Below, piece after piece: positions 20,570-29,016 of a DNA stretch of 43,212 bases. The notes under the pieces are model-generated. The model had not been told where the DNA came from. It did no database searches and was given only the letters and a program-made list of their open reading frames with translations. Position 1 is the stretch's first letter; every line of letters starts with the position of its first letter. Origin of the DNA: a virus. The stretch is from positions 1 through 43,212 of IMG/VR virus record IMGVR_UViG_3300042923_000568. One strand, written 5' to 3'. The position numbers were made by a program, and so were the translations under genes.

Positions 20570-22022
20570 TTTCCCTTACCTACCACAACCGCGTCAATTG
20601 CTATTTCACTTCACCACTACTGACCCCAATTATTGGGCCGATGAGGTATTATATGGTGGTGCTGCAGGGGGAGGCAAGTCCGCTGCAATAGTTGGGGATG
20701 CATTCAAAAATGCGGTGAAGTACGAGGGGATTAACATCCTCATCCTCCGACGCACATTAGGAGAACTTGAGGGGTCGATCATCCTCAAAATGCTGGAATG
20801 GTATCCGAGAGAGATTTGCAAGTACAACAGCAGCAAACACGTTTGGGAGATCAATATACCAGGACGAGCGACCAGCCGGATATGGTGCGGATACTGCGAG
20901 CAAGAGAATGACGTGTATCGCTATCAGGGGAAGGAATTCGAAATTATCTACATGGACGAAGCGACACACTTCACATACACGCAATTCAAGTATTTAAAGT
21001 CACGTAACCGATCGTCGAATCAGAAGGCGTTGAAAGCCGGCTTACGACCTCAAATGAAACTGACCACTAACCCCGGTGGAGTTGGTCACGTATGGGTCAA
21101 AAAGCGATTCATCGACATCGGAATATGGGAGCAAACACACGATATACAGGAATTGGACGACGACGAGAATCCGGTATCTCTCAATGGGAAGCCGGTCATG
21201 ACTCGTCGTATTTTTATCCCGGCCAAACTGAGCGATAACCAGTATATCGACAATGACTATGAAGCGAAGTTGATGACGATGGAGGAAAAGCTTCGTCGTC
21301 AATTGCTCGATGGTGATTGGGATGCGCTGGAGGGCCAGTTCTTCGGTGAGTTTAGCCGCGCCATACACGTCATAGAACCGTTTGATATACCGCATGACTG
21401 GAAGAGGTTCAGGGCCATGGACGAAGGCTTCAACGATCCGTATGTGTGCTTGTGGGTCGCTACTGACCGCGATGGTAACGCCTACGTTTACCGGGAGTTC
21501 GTAAAATCGAAACTCCTTAGTCATGAGCAAGCCGACCGCACCAATGAGATATCTGGTAACGAGCGATACGAATACAACGTGGGTGATACATCGTTCTGGA
21601 ACAAAGGGAAGACATCGGGTGAAGCGCCTTGCGAGGTGTTCGCACAGAAGGGCATACCGATGATTCAGGCGACAAAAGAGCGCGTAAACGGGTGGAAACG
21701 AATCCGGGAATGGCTGCATGTGTATGAGGATACCGATCCGGTGAGCGGAGAGACGTTCAAGTCCAGCCGGCTTAAGATATTCAACACTTGCCGTAACCTG
21801 ATCGAGGCGTTACCGGCTATGATTTTTGACGACACATATCCCGAAGATATCGAGGATCACCCATTAGACCATGCGCCAGATGCACTTCGATATTGGGCTA
21901 TGAGCAGACCGGCTCCGACGAAGCCTGAACCGAAGTACGAGGACACCAGCATGGAAGCCCGAGTAAGACGCAATATCGCCAACATGGGCAAAAAGAAGAA
22001 CGGGAGGATGGCTGCATTGTGA
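20538..22022 (+). CDS. terL: Terminase large subunit
   Basis: The packaging motor, 494 aa from ATG 20538. TTG 20526 and GTG 20559 are alternatives, and no ribosome site settles the choice. The ATPase domain has Walker A GGAAGGGKS at 40-48 and Walker B IIYMDEA at 136-142, then the coupling region LTTNPGGVGHVWVKKRF. The RNase-H-like nuclease half has FRAMDEGF, VGDTSFW and the final LDHAPDALRYWAMS, with the expected acidic residues. The length is typical. It cuts and translocates phage DNA into the prohead through the portal. The next gene overlaps its stop (GTGA). Confidence 0.95.
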   Translation: MQRQQSRKVINFPYLPQPRQLLFHFTTTDPNYWADEVLYGGAAGGGKSAAIVGDAFKNAVKYEGINILILRRTLGELEGSIILKMLEWYPREICKYNSSKHVWEINIPGRATSRIWCGYCEQENDVYRYQGKEFEIIYMDEATHFTYTQFKYLKSRNRSSNQKALKAGLRPQMKLTTNPGGVGHVWVKKRFIDIGIWEQTHDIQELDDDENPVSLNGKPVMTRRIFIPAKLSDNQYIDNDYEAKLMTMEEKLRRQLLDGDWDALEGQFFGEFSRAIHVIEPFDIPHDWKRFRAMDEGFNDPYVCLWVATDRDGNAYVYREFVKSKLLSHEQADRTNEISGNERYEYNVGDTSFWNKGKTSGEAPCEVFAQKGIPMIQATKERVNGWKRIREWLHVYEDTDPVSGETFKSSRLKIFNTCRNLIEALPAMIFDDTYPEDIEDHPLDHAPDALRYWAMSRPAPTKPEPKYEDTSMEARVRRNIANMGKKKNGRMAAL

Positions 22023-22252
22023 ATGACATCCTATTAGCGATAACGGCCATAGCGATCCTAATCGCGTGGCTCTTTACCATGCGCACGAAAGACGAGGAGA
22101 TAGCAGCAGAGCGTAAACAATGGCAAGAAGAGCGAAAGCAACTCCTTGACCGCATACAAGCCGGCTCCTTCGCTGAATACAAGCATGCCGAAGTGAAAGT
22201 AATCAAAGCGCAGAACGGCGAGAAAGAACCACCAAAACTTGAACCGATGTAG
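22019..22252 (+). CDS. Small membrane-anchored coiled-coil protein
   Basis: A 77-aa protein from GTG 22019. An N-terminal transmembrane helix (ILLAITAIAILIAWLF) is followed by a charged coiled coil (DEEIAAERKQWQEERKQLLDRIQ). This layout resembles spanin-like or holin accessory proteins, but the gene sits between terminase and portal, far from the lysis genes. It may be a phage-encoded membrane effector. Function unassigned. Confidence 0.7.
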   Translation: MNDILLAITAIAILIAWLFTMRTKDEEIAAERKQWQEERKQLLDRIQAGSFAEYKHAEVKVIKAQNGEKEPPKLEPM

Positions 22253-22263
22253 GAGGATGACCC

Positions 22264-22455
22264 ATGAGATTATACCGATATACTATCGGAGTTCACGAAA
22301 AATACGGAGTCGCACACGACGAAAATGACGCTCACGAACGCCGCGCAGAAGTTGACCCGACATTTCACTTTCTTCCGGTTGATATCGAGGAAGTGAAGGT
22401 TGACGGATACGATGTAATCATACGGAAGCCGCGTACAAAGGGCGAACCAGAATAA
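22264..22455 (+). CDS. Hypothetical late protein
   Basis: A 63-aa protein from ATG 22264 with AGGAGGATGACCC upstream. It opens LYRYTIGVHEKYGVAHDENDAHERR, a mixed strand and helix, followed by a beta-rich second half (VDIEEVKVDGYDVII). No family is recognised. It sits just before the portal gene. Confidence 0.7.
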   Translation: MRLYRYTIGVHEKYGVAHDENDAHERRAEVDPTFHFLPVDIEEVKVDGYDVIIRKPRTKGEPE

Positions 22456-22481
22456 TCGTAGTGTCGGGAAGGAGGTGAGCC

Positions 22482-24644
22482 ATGAAACGCAATACCGATG
22501 CTAATGCGAATGCGGTGGTGGAACAGGACTCAAAACGTATAACGCCGAGCAAGGTTGACGAACTGTTTCGAGCCGCTGAGAACTGGACCGATATACGGCA
22601 GATTATGGTTAACGTGAATTATTACGTGGGAAACCAATGGATCGGTTGGAACCGTGCCGAACGACGTATACAGGTACTACCGGTTGATTCGGGACAAGAA
22701 CGTATTACGCTTAACAAGATCCGGCCGAGGGTAACCACTCTCCTAGCCAAACATACCAAGAACAAGATCAAGTTTGACGTGGTGCCGGGATCGAAAGAGC
22801 AACGGGATATCGATACAGCCAAAGCGGCTGACAAGTATCTGAATGTCATGTGGCAGGAACTGGACTTCTCAGGCAAGACGCGTGACATTTTCCTAAACAT
22901 GCTCATCAAGAAACGTTGCTGGGTGAAAACGTGGTTCGATGCAGAGGCAGGAGAGGATATTACGCCGGTCGAAGGTGACCGAGGTTACGAAGCTTGGGTA
23001 GAGGATGGGAAGAAACCTATACATAAAGGCGTCATTCGCGCCCGTGTATGTGACCCTCTCACCATATTTGCGGACCCGGCAGCTACAACCGAAGAGGAAA
23101 TGCGCTGGATCATCGAGCGAAAAGCCCGTGACGTTGATGAAATATTCGAGGAATACGGTATAAAGGTGTCGCCTGACGCGAATATCGATTACCTCAACGC
23201 CTACGATGTAACCCGAATCAATGGGGACGGTATCGGCGCCAACGAAACCGGACGGATCAAAAACATGGCTCTCGTCTACGAATTGTGGCATAGGCCATGC
23301 AAGCGATACCCAAATGGCGTAAAAATCACCGTCTGTAATGGTCAGGAATTGGATTACAACGAAGCGTCGGGCGAATTGCCTTATACTCTATTCGGATACA
23401 TTCCAATCCCGGGAACGCTGTTGTACGACTCCATAGTGACGGATATGATCCCGGTACAGCGCAACATTAACATCAAACGTTCGATGATGGCGACGCACGC
23501 TAAGCGGTTGGGTAATAGCATGTGGCTGAATCCAGTTGGTTCCGGTGTTGACGAAGAAATGATGGTCAATGAACATGGTGGAATCATTGATTATACGCCG
23601 ATCAATGGTGCAAAACCCGAGCGTGTCGAAGCTCCAAACATCCCGAACTTCTACGACCGAGATCTTGCGAATGATGCCGTTGATATGGACGATATGTCCG
23701 GGGCTCGCGAGGTTAGCCAAGGCCGTATGCCGGCTGGTCTGGATACACTTGGCGGTCTCGAAATCATGGTCGAGCAGGAGAATGAGAAGCTGACAACCGG
23801 CGCTCAGAACTACGAGCGAGGCATGAAAAAGGTTATGCAGCGCATCCTTCGTCTCATCAAGGCTCACTATACGGAGGAACGTCAAGGCAAACTGTTGGGC
23901 GAAGATAATGAAATCGAGATTATCAGCTTCAACGGATCGGACTTGACCGGGTTCGAGGATATCAACGTTGTACAGGGGTCAAGCTTGCCGGAAATGAAAG
24001 CAGCACAGCAAGAGCGAATCATGCTCATGTGGAATTCTGGTGCGATCGTTAAGCGCGATGGTACGCCGGATCCGGTTAAGCTGCTTCGGCTTATGGGTAT
24101 GGGTGATTCGACGGAACTGTTTGAACAACACGCCTTGGACGAGAACAACGCCAAGATGGAGAACAAACAGTTTGAGGACATGGGCGAAGATCAGCAGATG
24201 ATTAACGCTGCCAAACAGTACATGGCAGATTATCAGGCGTATATGCAAGTCATGCAAACAGCGCAGCCAGAAATGGCAAGTCAAATACCGGCTCCTCCTA
24301 AGCCGCCAGGGATACCGGAAATATGGGACTCCGATGACGACGAGGTTCACGTATTCATTCACAACACGTTCCGTAAGACATCGCGTTATCGCTCTCTACC
24401 GCCTGAAATAAGGATGATGGTAGATATGCATTATCAGGAACACGTTGATCGCTTAGAAGCACCCATGAGAGCGCAACAAGCCGCGGCAATGGCAGAACAA
24501 GAAGCGCAATCGCAAGAGGCCGACAAAGGTCGCCAGCATCAAACGGAAATGAAGCAAATGGATCAGCAATCCGCTTTACAACGAGATATGCTCAAAGCTG
24601 ATACCGCCATGGCTACGGCAGCCATGAAAGGGGCAGGGGCATGA
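22482..24644 (+). CDS. P22-like portal protein
   Basis: A 720-aa portal with GGAGGTGAGCC ahead of ATG 22482. The N-terminal region (AENWTDIRQIMVNVNYYVGNQWIGWN), the segment NKIRPRVTTLLAKHTKNKIKFDVVPGS and ADKYLNVMWQELDF follow the P22 gp1-type portal family, not the smaller HK97/SPP1 types. The middle has VLDPLTIFADP-like CDPLTIFADPAA and MIPVQRNINIKRSMM. The last 120 residues are Gln/Ala-rich helix (AAAMAEQEAQSQEADKGRQH), as expected for the long helical barrel of P22-type portals. It is the unique vertex for packaging and tail assembly. This family is the main reason to call the virion a podovirus. Confidence 0.88.
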   Translation: MKRNTDANANAVVEQDSKRITPSKVDELFRAAENWTDIRQIMVNVNYYVGNQWIGWNRAERRIQVLPVDSGQERITLNKIRPRVTTLLAKHTKNKIKFDVVPGSKEQRDIDTAKAADKYLNVMWQELDFSGKTRDIFLNMLIKKRCWVKTWFDAEAGEDITPVEGDRGYEAWVEDGKKPIHKGVIRARVCDPLTIFADPAATTEEEMRWIIERKARDVDEIFEEYGIKVSPDANIDYLNAYDVTRINGDGIGANETGRIKNMALVYELWHRPCKRYPNGVKITVCNGQELDYNEASGELPYTLFGYIPIPGTLLYDSIVTDMIPVQRNINIKRSMMATHAKRLGNSMWLNPVGSGVDEEMMVNEHGGIIDYTPINGAKPERVEAPNIPNFYDRDLANDAVDMDDMSGAREVSQGRMPAGLDTLGGLEIMVEQENEKLTTGAQNYERGMKKVMQRILRLIKAHYTEERQGKLLGEDNEIEIISFNGSDLTGFEDINVVQGSSLPEMKAAQQERIMLMWNSGAIVKRDGTPDPVKLLRLMGMGDSTELFEQHALDENNAKMENKQFEDMGEDQQMINAAKQYMADYQAYMQVMQTAQPEMASQIPAPPKPPGIPEIWDSDDDEVHVFIHNTFRKTSRYRSLPPEIRMMVDMHYQEHVDRLEAPMRAQQAAAMAEQEAQSQEADKGRQHQTEMKQMDQQSALQRDMLKADTAMATAAMKGAGA

Positions 24645-25879
24645 GTACGACGTTTATAGATGATGACGGGAAATCAAAAATGCGAGTGCAAATGGACAGC
24701 GATTCGAGCGGAAGTGATAGCCCGAATTTGGTGTTTATCGATGACTCAGGGAAAGCGAAGATGAGGGTTTTTTTAGATGGCGGCGGCATGGAAGAGTATT
24801 TTGAAACAGTGACCAGCAGTAATATTTTGAACACCGCAACGGTCATTGATGGGTACATCATTGGCGGAAATTTAACCGTTGATGCCAACTATTTCACTAC
24901 GGATTATATCCCAGTAAAGAACGGCGACGTCGTTCGATACCACATCGACACGGGGATGGGTGCCAACAATAGGGTGACCCTATACAACTCCGGTAAGACG
25001 TATCTGGCTGCGGTGGACGGAACGGCGACGACATATAGGACGGCGACCATCAATAATGCGAATGTAGCGTTCATGCGGTTAAGTTTTTCAAAGTACAACT
25101 TGAACGTTGCGATGATCACCGTAAACGCCGCCTATCCTGCAACATACGAGCCGTACAAAGTGGATAAACATCTCAACGAGACCTACGGCCTGAACACGAC
25201 ACAACAGGTGCAAGTAACCAAGGTCGCTTCACCTAATCCCTTGAAGGGTAAAATCATATCACTAAACGGTGACAGTATAACCGCTGGTAGCGCCGCTAGT
25301 GTTGTAGGCGGCTATGGAAAAATCATAGCTGACCGCAATGGAATGACTTACCAAAACGTCGCCGTTAATGGTGCGACAATTGCAAGCGGAACAACAGCGA
25401 CTGGTGGGGGTAATCGTCACTGGGTTAGTCAGACTGTAGGGAGTATGCGTGCTGATGCTGATTATGTCCTACTGTCGGGTGGCGTGAATGACAAATCACT
25501 GACGACCCCGGTCACTCTCGGATCTATGACTAACGGTATGGCAGATACATACGACCATACAACTTTTTTAGGAGCAATGGAGTATATGTTCAGCCAAGCG
25601 ATTGAACGGTTCCCGGGGAAGAAAATAGGGTTTGTTTTGACTCATCGACTGTGGAATTTGAACGATGTGTTTGAAACAACATGGTATCCGGCAATTGTTA
25701 ACGTATGTCGTAAGTGGGGTATCCCGTTGTGTGACTTGTACAAGTCCGTCCCATCTCTTAATCTAATTGCATCTTTGAAAACAACTTACACGACCAACGC
25801 TGATGGGTGGCATCCGAATGAAATGGGGTACAGACTGTTTTATTGTGACAAAATCGAAGCGTGGATGAGGACATTGTAA
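24641..25879 (+). CDS. SGNH/GDSL hydrolase, probable tail-associated deacylase
   Basis: A 412-aa protein whose ATG overlaps the portal stop. Two short N-terminal repeats, FIDDDGKSKMRV (5-16) and FIDDSGKAKMRV (32-43), may form a virion anchor. A beta-sandwich-like middle (about 60-195) follows. The hydrolase domain has the four SGNH blocks: NGDSITAG with Ser212, a glycine in the AVNG block (residue 244), SGGVND with Asn283, and DGWHP with Asp388 and His391. Such enzymes remove acyl groups from polysaccharides, and in phages they commonly strip surface glycans. The placement between portal and scaffold genes is unusual for a tail component. The role is inferred. Confidence 0.85.
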   Translation: MSTTFIDDDGKSKMRVQMDSDSSGSDSPNLVFIDDSGKAKMRVFLDGGGMEEYFETVTSSNILNTATVIDGYIIGGNLTVDANYFTTDYIPVKNGDVVRYHIDTGMGANNRVTLYNSGKTYLAAVDGTATTYRTATINNANVAFMRLSFSKYNLNVAMITVNAAYPATYEPYKVDKHLNETYGLNTTQQVQVTKVASPNPLKGKIISLNGDSITAGSAASVVGGYGKIIADRNGMTYQNVAVNGATIASGTTATGGGNRHWVSQTVGSMRADADYVLLSGGVNDKSLTTPVTLGSMTNGMADTYDHTTFLGAMEYMFSQAIERFPGKKIGFVLTHRLWNLNDVFETTWYPAIVNVCRKWGIPLCDLYKSVPSLNLIASLKTTYTTNADGWHPNEMGYRLFYCDKIEAWMRTL

Positions 25880-26004
25880 GAGACTGCCCCGAGCCGATCG
25901 GGGATATCTGGCCCATGGTGAGAATCCATCGGGCCTATTCGCAATTCATATTCGTCGGGCGTTGATTCGTTTGTGGCCGCCGCACAGACAAGGAGGAAAT
26001 AAAT
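25880..26004 (+). promoter_or_regulatory. Hairpin-rich leader ahead of the scaffold and capsid genes
   Basis: Two strong stems lie here: CCCCGA-GCCGA-TCGGGG (about 25885-25901), and GGCCC-ATGG pairing with CCAT-c-GGGCC (about 25911-25936). No T-run follows either. They could stabilise the capsid transcript, mark a processing site or modulate translation. Confidence 0.4.
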
Positions 26005-26799
26005 ATGCGTTATCGTCTTCATCCCCTTTTCGAAATGGAAGGGGCTATTGGTGCTGAATCGGGCGTTGAAACGGCTCCTGTCGCCGAGGAGCAATCGCAA
26101 GTAAATGAAAATACCGCTGACGAATCGGGCGTTGAATCAAAGGCTGCCGCCGAGCCGGAGAAGCAGAATAACTTCGAGAAAGCATTCGCAAAACGCCTTG
26201 CTGCCGAGCGTGAGAAATGGGAGAAGGATCAATCCGAGAAGTTCAAGGGATTCGACGACTACAAAAAAGCTGCTGAATACCTGCAGAAGACTTCCGGAAT
26301 TTCCGACATGTTGACGCTTCGGGAGGAAATCGAGCTTTCGGAATTGCGAGAGCGTGCCGAGGAAGCAAATGTTACTCCCGAAATGCTGAAACGTATCGAC
26401 CAGCTCGAAGCCAAGGCGGCGGAAGCTGACGAAATGAAGGCCAAAGCTCAGCAGGAACGAGAGTGGCAAGAGTTTGAAACGTCGCTGAAAACGTTCTGTG
26501 ATGGCAAAGAAATCGACGGGAAACAAGTCGATCATATTGAACTTTGGAAGTTCATGCACGAAAACGGTGTCGCAAAGCCAGAGGTTGCATTTAAGGCAAT
26601 GAAGGCTGAAATTCTTGAGGCGAAACTCGAAACAGCCAAAACGGACGCGGTAAACGAGTATTTGAAGTCCAAGCAAGCGCCGAAGGTTGAAGGCACAACA
26701 GGTGCTGCAGCTCAAACGGAATTGCCACCACCTTCAACCTGGAAAGAAGCTGAGCAACGCGCTATGGAACGACTTCGGGCGGCGCGCCAACCATCATAA
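26005..26799 (+). CDS. Phage scaffolding protein
   Basis: A 264-aa protein from ATG 26005 with AAGGAGGAAATAAAT upstream. It is highly charged and mostly helical, with long coiled segments (KAFAKRLAAEREKWEKDQSEKFKGF, LREEIELSELRERAEEANV, MLKRIDQLEAKAAEADEMKAK). It ends in a Thr/Ala/Pro linker and a short terminal helix. This pattern and the position immediately before the major capsid gene are typical of scaffolding proteins, which guide prohead assembly and then leave. The call rests on composition and synteny. Confidence 0.85.
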   Translation: MRYRLHPLFEMEGAIGAESGVETAPVAEEQSQVNENTADESGVESKAAAEPEKQNNFEKAFAKRLAAEREKWEKDQSEKFKGFDDYKKAAEYLQKTSGISDMLTLREEIELSELRERAEEANVTPEMLKRIDQLEAKAAEADEMKAKAQQEREWQEFETSLKTFCDGKEIDGKQVDHIELWKFMHENGVAKPEVAFKAMKAEILEAKLETAKTDAVNEYLKSKQAPKVEGTTGAAAQTELPPPSTWKEAEQRAMERLRAARQPS

Positions 26800-26813
26800 G
26801 GAGGAATTAATTC

Positions 26814-27998
26814 ATGTCTACTACGTTAAATACAATCGGGGATGCCCTGAAAATTGATTATTTGCCGAAAATTCGTGATCAGGTCAACAACGGAAGCAAC
26901 TACTTCATCATGAAGTTGAAGCAAAAGGCAGAGAAAATCGACGGTGATGGTAAAAACTTCTACATTGCCCATCACTTCGGACGCAACAGCGGCGTGGGAG
27001 CCGGTACGGAAACGGGCGATTTGCCTACTGCCGGCAACCAAGGGTACAAAGGGTCTACGGGTAACGTGGCGTATGTCCATGGACGTCTGCAAGTCACAAA
27101 TGCCACGATCCAAGCGTCCAAACGTGACGAGACTTCTTACCTTCGAGCCATGACTTCGGAGGTTAAAGGGCTTACAACGGACTTACAAAACTACATGCGC
27201 CGGACTTCCCTGGGTGATGGGACTGGTAAGCTTGCTGGATTCCCAACACAGGCAGCAGCAAACACTTTACAGGTTGATGACGTTCGCCTGTTCTTCATCG
27301 GTCAGATCATCGATATCTATACGCTGCCTTCGACCTCCGTGGCGACCGCAAGGGTGATTACAGACGTCAATTACAACAACAAGACAATTACCATTTCCGG
27401 TGGTACTGTCGCCACTACAGCTGGCGATATCGCGGTAAACACAGGCACACTCGGACTCGATCCGATGGGACTTGCCGGAATTATCTCGGACACCTCGACA
27501 TTACAGGGGTTGGCTCCGGCAACATACGGATGGTGGAAAGCAAACATTCTTGCGAATGGTGGAACAGGACGCGCCATTTCGGAACTGCTGATCCGTTCTA
27601 TGGTGGACCGCATCGATATTGTATCGGGCAAAAAGGTAGAGTGGCTGGCAGGCTCTCACGGGATCCGGGCAGCTTATGAGGCGCTTCTGACTTCGCTCAA
27701 GCGTTTCGTAAACCCAATGCAGTTGGAGGGCGGTTATGAAGCGATCGAGTTTGACGGAAAACCTTTGATCGTAGACCGGTACATGCCTTCCAAACGTATC
27801 TGGGCCGGTAACTGGGACGATATCGGATACTACCATACTGCTGAGCTTCAGTTCATGGAGGAAGACGGCAGCATGTTCAACCGGGTACCAAACAAGCCGG
27901 CTTACGAGGCGACCGCATTTGAATATTCCACAATGGTTTGCCACGCACGTAACGCGTTCGGATCACTCGAAGATCTTAACGAGGCTCAAGGATATTGA
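26814..27998 (+). CDS. Major capsid protein (HK97 fold)
   Basis: A 394-aa protein from ATG 26814 after AAGGAGGAATTAATTC, 14 bases behind the scaffold gene. An N-terminal arm leads into the conserved PVRIGEN-like first region ([36 protein letters not shown]). An inserted beta domain follows (about residues 165-225), then the C-terminal axial part ([47 protein letters not shown]). I recognise the phage capsid style and gene order rather than a specific subfamily. A strong terminator follows, consistent with the need for abundant, separate expression of capsid mRNA. Confidence 0.88.
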   Translation: MSTTLNTIGDALKIDYLPKIRDQVNNGSNYFIMKLKQKAEKIDGDGKNFYIAHHFGRNSGVGAGTETGDLPTAGNQGYKGSTGNVAYVHGRLQVTNATIQASKRDETSYLRAMTSEVKGLTTDLQNYMRRTSLGDGTGKLAGFPTQAAANTLQVDDVRLFFIGQIIDIYTLPSTSVATARVITDVNYNNKTITISGGTVATTAGDIAVNTGTLGLDPMGLAGIISDTSTLQGLAPATYGWWKANILANGGTGRAISELLIRSMVDRIDIVSGKKVEWLAGSHGIRAAYEALLTSLKRFVNPMQLEGGYEAIEFDGKPLIVDRYMPSKRIWAGNWDDIGYYHTAELQFMEEDGSMFNRVPNKPAYEATAFEYSTMVCHARNAFGSLEDLNEAQGY

Positions 27999-28004
27999 TC
28001 AGCT

Positions 28005-28035
28005 AGAGGGGGCTTTCCGGCTCCCTCTCTTTTTA
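28005..28035 (+). terminator. Rho-independent terminator after the major capsid gene
   Basis: A 9-bp stem with one G-T pair (AGAGGGGGC/GCTCCCTCT) is followed by CTTTTTATAT. It should separate the capsid transcript from the tail genes or reduce read-through. Confidence 0.85.
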
Positions 28036-28052
28036 TATAAGGGGGAAACGGG

Positions 28053-28427
28053 ATGAACCACCACTACCGAAACGGATTTCAACGGACATTTACTAACGAC
28101 ATTTACAAAGTGGAAGAACAGTTACAGGCCTACGATAAACATCTATACGTGATGTACAACACGCATACAGACGAACACCTGATCATGGATGGTCTGGTTG
28201 GACTTGCCATAATGAAGATACCTCAACCGGGATTCCCGGTTTTAAATAGCAGTGTAGTAGACCATATGAAACGAATACACACGGCCAATGGATTCAGCGC
28301 CGTTAAACATATAACAGCATCAGACGACGCCAGGGAACGCGAATACGATCGTAGAAGCGATGACTTAGCTGTAAACTTCGCTCAAGACACGATCAAGTCA
28401 GCGCGGAAATTAGCCTATTATGGGTAG
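28053..28427 (+). CDS. Hypothetical virion-region protein
   Basis: A 124-aa protein with AAGGGGGAAACGGG before ATG 28053. The outline is YKVEEQLQAYDKHLYVMYN, then LVGLAIMKIPQPGFPVL, and a helical acidic end (DDLAVNFAQDTIKSARKLAYYG). No family is recognised. Between capsid and adaptor genes, a head or head-completion role is plausible; a small internal or decoration protein is also possible. Confidence 0.7.
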   Translation: MNHHYRNGFQRTFTNDIYKVEEQLQAYDKHLYVMYNTHTDEHLIMDGLVGLAIMKIPQPGFPVLNSSVVDHMKRIHTANGFSAVKHITASDDAREREYDRRSDDLAVNFAQDTIKSARKLAYYG

Positions 28428-28435
28428 GTGATACT

Positions 28436-29005
28436 ATGAATGTTGGAGAAATTTTAGACCGAGTACGTTTGGAAATCGATCATGATCAGACTGATGCACA
28501 GGTCATAGGAAGGCTCAATCAAACAGATAAACGACTGTACCGGAAGTTTGAATTTCCAGAAAAAATCTCTAGGTTTGAAACGACATCAATACCTTATTAT
28601 GAATTGCCAGATGATTGCCCAGAAGATCGCATACGTTGTGTTGTGATTGATGGCGTCGAATACACCAAACTCACACCCGAAATTCAATATCCGCCTCCAT
28701 ATTTCTGTACAGCATTGTTAGGGGCGCTTTATATCAATGTAAATCCCGTTGGCAGGTATGCCTATTTGTACTACAGGAGTAGACCGGGCACAATGACCGC
28801 AACAAACTTGTCCTATGTGCCGGGAATGCCAGAAGATTACCACGAGTTGTACGTATATGATGCGGCTCAGTGGATCGCAGGGATCCAACGTGACACCGAT
28901 ATGAAAAATAATTTTATGACAGAATACGATACGATTTACAAAGATGCAATTAAAGATCTTAAAAAAATGGGTTTACGTCGTGTCAAGGAAACAACAAGTT
29001 GGTGA
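28436..29005 (+). CDS. gp4-like head-to-tail adaptor
   Basis: A 189-aa protein from ATG 28436 with GTAGGTGATACT upstream. It fits the P22 gp4-type adaptor group: a short N-terminal helical part (VGEILDRVRLEIDHDQTDAQVIGRLNQTDKRLYRKFEFP), a beta-rich core with YYELPDDCPEDRIRCVVIDG, and a C-terminal helical region (MPEDYHELYVYDAAQWIAGIQRDT). Such proteins extend the portal ring and receive the tail hub. The length and position match. The family call is by eye. Confidence 0.75.
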   Translation: MNVGEILDRVRLEIDHDQTDAQVIGRLNQTDKRLYRKFEFPEKISRFETTSIPYYELPDDCPEDRIRCVVIDGVEYTKLTPEIQYPPPYFCTALLGALYINVNPVGRYAYLYYRSRPGTMTATNLSYVPGMPEDYHELYVYDAAQWIAGIQRDTDMKNNFMTEYDTIYKDAIKDLKKMGLRRVKETTSW

Positions 29006-29016
29006 GGTGATTCACG

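Noticed and set aside
21042-21719. Minus-strand 225-codon frame opposite the terminase large subunit
   Set aside because: It mirrors a clear TerL gene, has no ribosome site and no protein-like motif; treated as a shadow.
26137-26715. Minus-strand 192-codon frame opposite the scaffold gene
   Set aside because: Phe/Leu-rich shadow of a Glu/Lys-rich coiled protein; no ribosome site.
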